Positions 12,050 to 22,059 of a stretch of 33,450 nucleotides of DNA are shown one piece after another. Numbering within the stretch: position 1 is the first letter of the stretch; every line of letters starts with the position of its first letter. The notes beneath the pieces were generated by a model. It was not told the origin of the DNA. It saw only the letters and a program-made list of their open reading frames with translations, and searched no databases. Position numbers and translations under genes: made by a program. Source of the stretch: Pelargonium nanum (lineage: Eukaryota > Streptophyta > Magnoliopsida > Geraniales > Geraniaceae); the NCBI GenBank assembly GCA_036897485.1, contig JAYMTF010000572.1:1-33450 (forward strand), written 5' to 3'.

Positions 12050-13160
12050 TTATATATTTTCTTTCTTTAACTCATTTTCCACTATTCTTTTTTAAAAATA
12101 AAAATAATAAAAATTTTGTTATATACTTTCATGTAAAAAAACTTTTACGTGCTCCGAAAATTATAATTTTTTTGTTCCGACAATTTTAAAGATAGAAAAA
12201 AATGTTCTATATTAAATTGTATAGATCTATATTAAATATTCACTAAAATTTGAGTTAATATAACAAATAATAAAATTTTGATGATCACTTCAAATTGTCA
12301 GAATGCATTATCTTTTGTTTCTTAATTCGAACTAGTAGTCCGATAGGTCCCTGACATTAGGACAAGGGGATAGTGTTACTGAACTCAATGTAAAACTTTT
12401 AGGTTTTCATTTATGAGTGCATGATGACGAAACAAAGGAACACATTGTTAAATAAAGACTAGTATGTGTGTATGTATCAGCTTTTGTGTGAGAATGAAAA
12501 TCTTTTCCATGTTTCAAAACACTGCACAAAGAGAAAGAGAGAAAAATAAATATACTATGAAATGTAGATAAATGAATTTTGATTTTCTCCTAAGGAGGAG
12601 ATATCCATACTTACAAATATTGGTTGATGATGTGGACCCAACTCACTCAAGTATTTGGATGATGTAAGCAGGTTCATGGGTAACCTTCCAAATGTACCCT
12701 CCTTCATAGTCATGTCATGCTATAGAGTTTTGAATTGCTGACCATCTGTAGTTTAATTTATATTAATACGGGAAAAATTATTCATTTTTTCTTACCATGC
12801 TTGGATTAAAACAAAAATTGAAATGAAAATTTCATATCAAGCTACAAAGCGATGCTTCGTTTTGGAACAAGATTTACATTCCAAAAGATACATATTATCA
12901 TATCAATAACCAATACATATGTGACACATAGTTAAATCATAATTACGAATTATATTTACTTTGTCAATAATTATGAACAGCTAAGGTTTATGTCGGTCAG
13001 GTCCCAATTTTGATTTGGCGGCTCACACTCATCACATATATGCTTTTGTTGTTTGTTGCTTTGCTTAATCCAGAATCACCCAAATATCACTAAACCACAC
13101 ATTTAGCAAACTTTAGTGGCGCACTCAAATCCAATAGTTTAACCTTAAATAGTAATCGTT
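12050..13160. other. AT-rich intergenic region, nothing recognised
   Basis: This is the spacer between the divergently transcribed NAT12 (-) and the + strand region near 13.3 kb. I see no coding frame, RNA gene or repeat terminus. Confidence 0.6.
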
Positions 13161-13301
13161 TCGATGACACGTGGGCAATACAGTAATTGGAAAGTATATT
13201 TAAAAAGAAGAAAACAGAGGTGCTAGCTGGATTTAGGTGATAAATGAGGAAGACACGTTGGAGAGAGCATGCAACGCAACGGCTAAATTTAGGGTTTGGA
13301 G

Positions 13302-13523
13302 ATGGCGAAAGTGACCGGCCGTGTAAGGCTGAGCTGGTGCTTGCTGCTCCTCCTAATAACGCTACGGACCCTACCATATCTAATCACTCTTCAATCTTTA
13401 ACAGTTGTTGCTTTGCTGGTTTTTGATGTCGACCCTTTGCCCTATATTTATATTCCTATGTTTCTTTATCTATCGTTTCTTTTCATTCCATCAAAATTAT
13501 TGATGAAGTTGGTGGATTTGTGA
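13302..13523 (+). CDS. weak candidate small hydrophobic ORF (73 aa)
   Basis: I do not recognise this ORF. ATG in a good plant context (GGAGATGGCG) opens MAKVTGRVRLSW followed by a leucine-rich hydrophobic stretch resembling a signal peptide or membrane segment. Upstream there is a G-box core CACGTG (about 13169), a TATA-like TATATTTAAA (about 13195) and a telo-box-like TTTAGGGTTT just before the ATG. These look like the front of a plant gene. The C-terminal half is low-complexity and AT-driven, so the true first exon may be shorter; a GTAAGG donor follows the seventh codon. It may be a gene remnant or chance. Confidence 0.25.
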   Translation: MAKVTGRVRLSWCLLLLLITLRTLPYLITLQSLTVVALLVFDVDPLPYIYIPMFLYLSFLFIPSKLLMKLVDL

Positions 13524-14420
13524 ATTGTGATCAAAACGTTTTCATAATTCGGACAATTGTAATTCTAACAATTGGCATGTTTAGCACGAGTACGTTATTG
13601 CTTGGTGGTGGATGGGTTGATGTGTAGTTATGGAGGTTGGTAAAGACAAAGTTTAGTAGCTTAGTATTGGTTATCGAATTATTGTTGGAAAGAGACATTT
13701 CAACGATCTCTGCAAAGCGCGTTAAAATGAGCATCACAATACGCTATTGGCTTATTCCAAACTCAACATAAAGCTTCGCGTTGGAATAGTACGCAAGAAG
13801 CGACTTGAGGCGCAAGTTAAGTAGGAGACTCACATGAACAACTAAGAAATAAACAACCCCAATTAGATATAAATAGACAGAGACAAACAATTTAGAAGCA
13901 AAAGGCTAAAACCCGGCCTAAAGATTGGCATGATTTGAGAATGTACCTAATTTAGGCACTATAGAGGCTTCAATTATGAGAAGTCTCATTTTACAGGTCT
14001 AGATGTAAAATAATAATCCCAGAAAAAGGAGTTTTGATGTAACATTTGGTGAAAACAACAAGTAAGAAGACAACTTGAAAACTTTAGAACCGACCAAAAC
14101 CTTAGAAGGAGGACGACTTGACAACACTGATACCTCACATGTAGACAACATGGAGGAAACGCAAAGCCTCAAGAAAATGGAACCTAATTACAAGAACGAA
14201 TTTTTATAACGAATAATACAGCTTAAAAAAGATGGGGACATGTTTAGAAATATGCATCAAACTTGGACTTTTTAAATTTGATGATGCAGACACTATAGTA
14301 CTTTTTCCTTACAAACTTATCGGTTTGAGTATGACATATCACATTTTAAATTAAAACTTTGTTTGAATTATTTCCAATTCAAAGTATTTTTATTTTCAGA
14401 ACTATATTTCGTGTCTCAAA
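13524..14420. other. intergenic spacer, nothing recognised
   Basis: This stretch has mixed base composition and no coding frame with plant-like character. I find no tRNA-like boxes and no long inverted repeat by eye. Confidence 0.55.
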
Positions 14421-14430
14421 AGCACATCTT

Positions 14431-14465
14431 ATGGGCCGGGCCGTTAACCGAAGATGGGCCACCTG
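14431..14465. promoter_or_regulatory. clustered TGGGCC/GGCCC (site II-like) elements
   Basis: TGGGCCGGGCC (about 14432-14442) and a second TGGGCC (about 14455-14460) lie 135-165 bp upstream of the NFD6/NOXY2-like ATG. TGGGCY motifs, usually read as TCP-bound site II elements, are common in promoters of nuclear genes for mitochondrial proteins, which fits the gene that follows. Confidence 0.6.
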
Positions 14466-14594
14466 GAAGCCCGATTGAGTACCCATATCCAATGAAATAA
14501 TACACGAGGAACCAAACACAGACCCGCACAACAAAAAAAGAGAAGAAATTGGGGGTTTAACAGAGGTTTTAGGGTTCGATTCCAGCGAGAGAAA

Positions 14595-16185
14595 ATGGCA
14601 GCTTCAATTGGTGGAAGATGCACATTTGTCCGTACAGCATGGAGAACAGCACAATCAACTTCAACGAGAGCACTTTCACAGTCACCACTTCCGTCCATTC
14701 GCCCCAATTTCGTGCATCGTCTCGGTTTTTCCACTCGTCATAGCTCGGCGTCTCCCAGGTACTTGTTCTTCTTTGTCTCAGTTTCTGGAATCTCTGCATA
14801 CAGTATACGTATATGTGCAAGTATTTACAAAGACTACTAATCGCTGTATTTGATTCAATTTTGCCTCTTTTTGACTGTGCTCGAAGATTGTTGCGGCGAG
14901 AATTGAGCTCTCTTATGCCCGCCCACAGCGCTATTGCCTCCGCCTGCCTCGTCTCCAAGCTCCCAAGTGACGTCAACTGTTCAGCTGAAGGTAATGCTTC
15001 TCACTTTACTGTTATATGTTTGTCACCACCCTGAATTACAAAGTGATCATTTTTTCTTTTTAGTAAGGTGGGTTATGAGTTGTGATTCCTGAAAAAGGGG
15101 TTTAAAAGTTTTCTTCTTTGAGAAAATGTTAGCTTTTCGTGATGATGATCGTGGGGAAAATGAATTGTTGCCTTTGATGTGCTTTGGAGTCTAACCATAT
15201 CTTAGGTAAATGTAGAATTCTAACAAGAATCAATAATAAGAATGTCATTTTTCTTGTTTGTATTCCAACTTTTTGGCCAAGAGAATGAATTTGTACTTAA
15301 TTCTTATTAGCCATATCCATTCCATTTTTTTTAATTTGAACGCCACCTTAGTAGTTTATTTAACTCAAGCTTGAAATATTGAATGTATGGGCTCGGGATT
15401 TGGAACTTTTGTCTTCTTATTTCAAATGGTTATACTTACTCGATCCCAAAATGAGTATGTAATTACTCCTTTTGTAAAAATTGAGTGTGAATTAGTTGGA
15501 GTTGCATTTTCCCCTTAGACTCCATGTGCTCTTATTGTAACAAACTTAGGAGCTTCTAACTAACCTATCTCAGGGAGATTGTTTGCAATTCATGCATATC
15601 TAACAAAAAAGGAAAGTGGAGACTAATTTTGAGACATTTTTTTATATAGAGAAAGTGAACACTCATTTTGAGGAGCGAGTATCTTTTAGTGTTCAGATGC
15701 ATAAACTCTTTTGATTGTGTTGGAATACATGATGACATATGTTCTAAGCTTCTAATCTTGAGGGTGTTGGTGGCACTGCACACTGAAGCCTTAATAATAG
15801 TTTAAACTACTGGCTAACATTCATTTGCATCTCTTGATCCTCATATTTTGTGAGTGAGTTGGGGGTTGATGGAGTGGAAGGTTATGGGTTTCATCCCTCG
15901 GGACCTTTTTTTATAAACATTTCGTAGCTACACTAATAAAAAGGAAAAAAGAAAAAGAAAACAATGAACCCTAAGAGGCAAACATTGCATGGGGAGCTTG
16001 GGGGAGAAAAAAGAGAAGAGAGGCTAGCTTAGATAATACCATCAGTTAAATTTGCAAATCACCATCTTGAGTTTAACTGCTGGGATCCCAGCATCATGTA
16101 CCATCTTCTTTGTAAGAGTGTGAATTGATTTTTGTTTTCTCACTTGATGACAGGTAGATTTGCTAATTATGTCAGTCCTATCTAG
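14595..16185 (+). CDS. NUCLEAR FUSION DEFECTIVE 6 / NOXY2-like mitochondrial protein
   Basis: Small plant mitochondrial protein of the NFD6/NOXY2 family; members are linked to polar nuclear fusion in the embryo sac and to oxylipin responses, but the biochemical role is unknown. Exons 14595-14758, 14887-14990 and 16154-16185 join in phase to give 99 aa. Residues 1-55 are rich in Arg, Ser and Ala with almost no acids, a mitochondrial presequence. The middle holds the family core, SLMPAHSAIASACLVSKL (relatives have LMPLHSAVASARL). The last exon is 32 nt and adds GRFANYVSPI, as in known isoforms of this family. Intron 2 is 1163 nt. Family members commonly show alternative last exons, so other C-termini are possible. 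No frameshift or missing element is visible. Confidence 0.85.
15848..15965 (+). mobile_element. possible tRNA-derived SINE remnant in intron 2
   Basis: A box A-like TTGATGGAGTGG (about 15866-15877) is followed by a box B-like GGTTATGGGTTTCATCCC (about 15880-15897), then a T-run and an A-rich tail (AATAAAAAGGAAAAAAG, about 15936-15952). This is the arrangement expected of a plant SINE, but box B departs from GGTTCGANNCC and I found no convincing target duplication. Confidence 0.4.
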
Positions 16186-18500
16186 TAGCAAGTGCTTGCA
16201 AAGATGAAGGTTGTTCTTCTACTTTTCATTGACTTACTATTTCAGGTATCAGAGTATGGTTGTTTTTTGGCTGTCTGTTGCACCTGATGTATTTATTGAA
16301 GCATCAAGTCATGCATAATTTCTTGAAATTTTCTGAATTCAATGAGTTCAACTTGACTTTTGATCAGTCACATCTTGTTTCGATAATGTTTTTTTTTTTT
16401 TAAAAGGAATAACATCTGAAAGGCATAATATATCCACACTCCTGCACTAGTTGGTGAATTCTATTGATAAGAGTAACATATATGGGCGTGGTGGTTGATT
16501 AAACAAAACTATAAGATATGACTCCATTGATGTTTGTATAATAATTCAGTATGACAACATTTTTATACTACATACTAACAAGCTCACCCAATTTTTTCCA
16601 CTAAAGAACATATAACAGTGCTGGAATGTATTTAGAGAGAGCTAGTATTGAAGATTTGGAAGTGTTCAAACGAACTGTATACAATTTTTATGTCTATTAT
16701 TTTCAGTTGGTGGAACATGTTCCCTGTAAGGGCATTTGTGGGATGATATATTTCTTTCTGATCCTTACATCAAGGCCCTCATTGGCCATTGTAGGAGGCC
16801 ATCATCTACAAGTCCATATTTTTAATTTAAACAACTTTTCTCGCAAGTCACCGCCATGAAAAAATTCAACAAAAGAAAGAAATGCAAAAGTAGTGTTACC
16901 AAATAAGCACTTCTTTCCATATTTACACAGGAGCTCATTTGATCAGGGAATTTATAGAGCTTCAGCAGGAGATCAACTTTGAAAAGGAGATTTGTAGCCA
17001 ACATTACCCAATAACTTTTGTTGTACAAGACTTGTAGAAATCCTAGGGACACTCTCAGAGCTTGTTCGATAACATTACTGTCTCATTTGAGAGAATGTTA
17101 ACTAATATAAAGATAGAACTTCAATGAGAGTGTGTTTCACAAATCTACCTGGTTTTATTGGTGTCTATTTTTGTCATTTCCTAAAAATGTATTAATAATA
17201 TATTACTTTCGTTTTGAACGTTTATATTCGTCATTTCATAACTTTGCACATTCTTTCGGTTTCTATTTTAGTTTTTTTCCATTTTCTTCCTGTTTCAATG
17301 TTGAGTTAGTGAACAATCATAAATGAGGTTTACGAGAAACCAAACATGTCCACGATATCTACTAAGTCGAAGAGGCTAGGGTACCCCCCAAGAGTGAGTT
17401 TGGGTTTGCCTCATTATTGTATACCATCTTCATTGTGCTTTGCCCCCATCCCATTCCCATCTATCATACAGTACTAGTATATTGCATCAAAAAGAAGAAG
17501 AAGAAATAGAAATAGAATACTACAGTGTCATAAACAGTTTGAATTAATGATAAAACAGTGTAATGCATAGATTTATGTTCCAATCACATGTAATGTCATG
17601 TCTCTTCTCTCTCATATTCACAATCACATGCCTCTTCTAAGCTTTTCAGAACTCAAAATCATGAGGATGAGATGAATACAAATTCAATTTCATTTATTCT
17701 CCCTTGGTGTCCCAAAGCCTGTCTTCAATCTTCATTGCTCTCCGTTTTTTTCTTTCTCAAGACACACCCACAAATAATGGGGTAGCACAGTACAGTTTAA
17801 ATTTAATAGGAGAGAGAGACTATTAAATTTGGAGTCACAAGTCAATACCCAAAAGGCTGCAAAGGAGGAGCTCGCAACATTTGCTTCTATTAATGTTTCT
17901 TCTTCATCTCACGTCAACTGTAGGTGACGGATAAAAAAATCCGTCTCCTCTATCTCTTATTTTGTGATTAACTTTGATGACTAAACAAACAGCCTCTGAT
18001 GAACCTCGCACCCGTCAAAAGAATATACACAAACACTATTCAAAACTAATGCTTTAGAGCTAACTTCAAAAAAATATAGTAATATTAAAAGTAAGAAAAT
18101 GAGTACAAGGGTTGGCAGCTTATTATAGGAGGGTTGGCAACATGTAAGTCTATTTATTGGTGGTCAACTTTCACTGTCAAAATTATCCCAATGGCCAATT
18201 CCAAAATCAGACCACTATCACAATGAAATCACAACATAATTCACTTCCATAATACCATATATTAACCCACATATTTCCCCAAAAACATACTCTAACAAAA
18301 TTTCAAGTTTATGCAAATCATATCGCTCTGATTGGTTGACTTTTATAAAACTTTCTTTTCTTAGATTCTCAATTTCATCCATCCCTAAAATTCCCACGAT
18401 CATGTCAGAAATTGGAGATATATAATAAGAATTCAGATCAGCTCTGACTTTTTTCTTAATTAATATCATTCCTTTATAAATTCCCTTTTAATTACAATAC
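16186..18500. other. spacer between NFD6-like and DUF868 genes
   Basis: The first few hundred bases are probably 3' UTR of the NFD6/NOXY2-like gene. Two MITE-like ends facing away from each other occur at 16891-16912 and 17058-17078. A TATA-like CATATAAA (about 18511) lies roughly 85 bp before the DUF868 ATG. I see nothing else coding. Confidence 0.55.
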
Positions 18501-18595
18501 TCTCACATTTCATATAAACCGCCAACAAAACCCTACATTTATCTGTAGATCTCTGTTTCTACTTTCACTCAGTTTCTGCAGAATTTGTATTCACA

Positions 18596-19492
18596 ATGCG
18601 AGACATGGTTTCTTGTTTTAGCGACAACTCGGTGAACGTGTCCCATTCTTACAATTCCTGTTCAAGCTACTCCAAAAACGCTTGCGTCTCTCCCAAATTG
18701 GTCCCTTCCGTCCAAAACGCCGTCACTTGCGTCTACAGAATCGTCCTCTCCTCCCAGAAACGCCACTTCGTCACCGTCACATGGTCCAACAGCCACTCCG
18801 GCCGTGGACTCGCCGTCGACTTCGGGACCCACCCGCCGTCGTCCCTCGCGCTCGACGCCAATTCCAGATTCTTCCGGAAGAAGAAAGGAAGGAAATTGAT
18901 CATGGAGTCCGAGAACTCAAAAGTCGAAGCTTTCTGGGATCTCTCCAATGCCAAATTCGGGTCCGGACCCGAACCCGTCGACGGGTTCTATGTCCTGATC
19001 ACGATGGATTCAGAAATCGGCCTCATTTTGGGGGACGTGTCCGCCGCCGGGAAGTTCGCTGCCGGCGCTCCGGTGGCCAAAGCCCACTTAATTTCCCGGA
19101 GAGAGGAGTGTTCCGGGAACGCCCTGTACACCACCAGAGCCCGATTCAGCGAGACGGGCATGGTTCACGACATTTTAATCAGATGTTGTGAAGACGAAGA
19201 TGGATTGAAGAAACATCCGGTGCTGTTGGTTTTGATTGATAAGAAAATGGTGATTTGTGTGAAGAGATTGCATTGGAATTTTCGGGGGAATCAGACGATT
19301 TTCGTGGATGGGTTGGTGGTGGATGTGATGTGGGATGTTCATGACTGGTTCTTCAATCCTGTTTCTGGGTCGTGCGCTGTGTTCATGTTCAGGACGAGGA
19401 GTGGCTTGGATAGTAGGCTCTGGTTGGAGGAGAAAGATGATCAGGACAGAGTGAACTTCTCTTTATTGATTTATGCTAGGTCGAGATCTTAA
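18596..19492 (+). CDS. DUF868 family protein, intronless
   Basis: Plant-specific protein of unknown biochemical function, complete at 298 aa, the usual length for the family. It opens with the family hallmark MRDMVSCFSDNSVNVSHS and continues with LVPSVQNAVTCVYRIVLSSQ. The central DUF868 region (about residues 40-285) includes HSGRGLAVDFG, the basic RFFRKKKGRK, VEAFWDLSNAKFGSGPEP and GFYVLITMDSEIGLILGD. The end (SRLWLEEK then VNFSLLIYARSRS) matches the typical C-terminus. There is no signal peptide or membrane segment. The 5' half is clearly GC-rich against an AT-rich background, as in many intronless plant genes. The start is the first ATG and matches relatives. A second, overlapping + strand frame of 169 codons is a composition shadow. 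Confidence 0.95.
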   Translation: MRDMVSCFSDNSVNVSHSYNSCSSYSKNACVSPKLVPSVQNAVTCVYRIVLSSQKRHFVTVTWSNSHSGRGLAVDFGTHPPSSLALDANSRFFRKKKGRKLIMESENSKVEAFWDLSNAKFGSGPEPVDGFYVLITMDSEIGLILGDVSAAGKFAAGAPVAKAHLISRREECSGNALYTTRARFSETGMVHDILIRCCEDEDGLKKHPVLLVLIDKKMVICVKRLHWNFRGNQTIFVDGLVVDVMWDVHDWFFNPVSGSCAVFMFRTRSGLDSRLWLEEKDDQDRVNFSLLIYARSRS

Positions 19493-21320
19493 TCAAATTA
19501 ATTATATGAACAAAATTGTTCATCACTGAAATCAAATTATTTTTTAATTACATGAACACAGTTGTGATACAGGATTGTTGTTGTTATCCTCATATAATTT
19601 TTATTCTTTGTCCATATTTCTTGATACCGAAATTGAATGTGTACAATAAACATGATGGCACATAAGAACGATCGAAAGATATTATGTTTTATTTACTATA
19701 ATGTTCCGTACAAATACATTAATTTTATATTTCTATTTGTAGTTAGAGATTTGATCATATGAGCAAGTGGAGCATGAGATGATGAATATGCAGAGAATGT
19801 GGTATGAATATACAGAAATAAGTTGGGTTATTAGTGTAGTGGTGACATGTACAGAGCAATTTGGATGTGCATAGGGAACTTGCAAATCGCAAGTTGCTGA
19901 CTTTGACACCCTCTCAAGCTTAAGGTGGTACTTAAGTTTGTGAACAAGATCGTAAAATTGCTTCGATGGATGTGCTTTGTCGAAGAAATCAACAATCTGA
20001 TCATTGGACGATGTTGAAAGTAAATGTTGTTAAGAGATTAGATTAGTACTCGTTTTTTATACTGTTATATAAAATATATGTACCAAATTACATGCATATA
20101 CTAGGCCCAACCATCAAAACTATGGCTCAACAATGGGTACATATCCATTTTTCCTGGTACACCATATTGGAGTAGGAAGCTAAACCATAGCCTCACAGAG
20201 AGCCCTCTTGTTAGACTCATTGTTCTCAAAAGTGCCTGTGAATTCAACAACATAAAATATACCTAGATTTGTGTATATTGGTCTTCTTCTCATTAGGTCT
20301 ATATGGAACCACAAATTGTAGTAACTTGTAGCTCTCTACAGCTTGAAACATCTGCAAACCTTGCAATGGTGTAGGATCATGGTACATTGGGCTGCCCACC
20401 TAAGCGAAACCATATATTGTGGTAATTTGTTCGGACCCAGTGACTTGTCTGATTTGTCTCCTAACTTAAGTCCACAAATCCACGTGTAAACCCGAGTTTA
20501 TCTTGAAGACATTGATCAGTATGATGGGAAGATGTAAGTGATTGGGCTAATTGATTTGTTGGATGTCTGCATCATTTTCCACCCTCCTCTCATGCCTCTT
20601 TGATTGTTCAGAAATGGGGGGTTTCTTGGAGAGTACAGACTGATAAAAAAAGGATCAAAGCAGAGAATCTACTTTTAATTAGTCAGCCAATAACACTATG
20701 CTTTTAGTCTTTTTTTACTTATTTTAATTTTGATCCATAAATAGCATTTTCAAGGTCCCAAATCAAACCATCTTTTAACTTTTTCCATTTCATATGCTCC
20801 CATGATCTCATCCTTTAATCTTTCAACCACCAATTAATGGGTCTCTCACAATATTGTTTTTGTGACCATGCCATGAGTTTAAAAGTTAAAAAGGGCACAA
20901 ATAGAAGTTTCAAGTTAATTTAATTTAATTTAATTTTTGAACTTGTTAAATCTCTTGATGTGGACTTAATTAGAAGCAAATATAGTGGCAGACATGAGTT
21001 TTATAGATGGGGTCTTTAAACATTGAGTCCTTTCAGCTTAGTTTGCAGTCAGGCCCATCCTTAGATTTCTTAGGATTTGAACAGCATGTGCTGATTTTGT
21101 GAGCCATAAGATATAGATATGGATTATGGGTCTGTATTATTGCATCACAAAATAATTTAAAGCACTGCTTTTACATATATATGCTTCATTCAAAAGCAAA
21201 ACACAATGATGAAGAAGATGCATAGCAAGGTAGGATAGTTTTTACATCCATAACCATACAACCAAACAAGACTCATGATACAAACAACACTCTCATACAT
21301 GGCAGCAGTAGTAGCTTGAA
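19493..21320. other. intergenic spacer, nothing coding
   Basis: AT-rich DNA downstream of the DUF868 gene and of the convergent A/B-barrel gene. A TTTAA-unit microsatellite lies at about 20915-20937. I see no RNA gene or transposon end. Confidence 0.55.
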
Positions 21321-21330
21321 TATTGTGTGA

Positions 21331-21975
21331 TCATGCCGGTGCCGGTGCCGGAGGTGGAGGTGGCGCCGCCTTAGCAATGACCGCCGGAAAATCAAGAAGT
21401 ACAATCTTGTCTATGGCTGCAGAAAATGTAGCAGAGAACTCGACATGGTTGGGATGGCTTTGGAAGGCAGTGAAATCTTCCTTCTTGTCGAAGGTCATCA
21501 AGAAGGCGTGCGTGAAGCCTTGCCTTAGCATCTCTAGGCTCTCAATGTCTTGTCCCCTACCGAAAAAACCAGAGAAATGAGCCAGACTGTGAAAGAAGCG
21601 TAAACATATATTTTTAGACAATATTAAGGAAGGTGGGGTGGGCGGTTGCCTACTACAGCCTACCCATATCTCGAAAGAAGCACCCCTAGCTCGAAAGAAG
21701 CATGTGCATACATTTCAAGACAATATTGATAAAAATCGAGGGTCTCAAAGTAATATTAGTATTAAAAAGTTTAAGGAAGCTGGGGTGGGCGGTTGCCTAC
21801 TACAACCTACCTCTAACTTGGGGTTTGGTACGTACCATACAAAGGACTTGACGGTGTCAACCTCAGAAACAAGCTTCTCCATGCCCTTGAGAATCTCCTC
21901 CACAGCCACATCTTCTTTGAACTTGACTATCACCAAGTGCTTGAACTGATCTGATCCCATGGCCACTTCACCCAT
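21331..21975 (-). CDS. stress-response A/B barrel (Dabb) domain protein, 2 exons
   Basis: Small dimeric alpha/beta-barrel protein related to Arabidopsis HS1 and the poplar stress-induced SP1 type; relatives are stress-linked or antifungal, but the function of this one is unproven. Exons 21975-21836 and 21556-21331 join as TG/G, giving 121 aa. The Dabb domain spans about residues 9-105: FKHLVIVKFKEDV, then VKSFVWGQDIESL, QGFTHAFLMTF and FQSHPNHVEFSATF, which carry the conserved GFTH and HP-x-H-x-E/F positions. The C-terminus is an unusual tail of alternating Pro and Ala (about residues 108-121). The first ATG was chosen because the MGEV start is common in relatives; a second ATG lies five codons later. 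A TATA-like CTATATATG (about 22038-22046) lies 65-70 bp upstream. Confidence 0.92.
21626..21811. repeat. 147-bp-spaced direct duplication in the barrel-gene intron
   Basis: About 39 bp at 21626-21664 (containing GTGGGCGGTTGCCTACTACA) recur with two or three mismatches at 21773-21811, within the single intron. A shorter pair, CTCGAAAGAAGCA, occurs at 21670-21682 and 21690-21702. This looks like a local segmental duplication. Confidence 0.75.
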
Positions 21976-22059
21976 TTCTGAATATATGAAGTATATAGGA
22001 GCAAATGTGGTGGTGAGAGTTTAGAGAAGAGTGAGGGGAGCATATATAGGCGCATTTGG

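Noticed and set aside
14567..14583. GGTTCGATTCC, a perfect tRNA box B-like string
   Set aside because: No box A at the right distance and no cloverleaf; it lies in the 5' leader of the NFD6-like gene.
14444..14976. Minus-strand frames over the NFD6-like exons
   Set aside because: The + strand explains the region with presequence, family core and splice sites; the opposite frames are shadows.
18682..19191. 169-residue Arg/Pro-rich frame inside the DUF868 gene
   Set aside because: It is a +2 shadow of GC-rich coding sequence; the overlapping DUF868 frame has clear homology.
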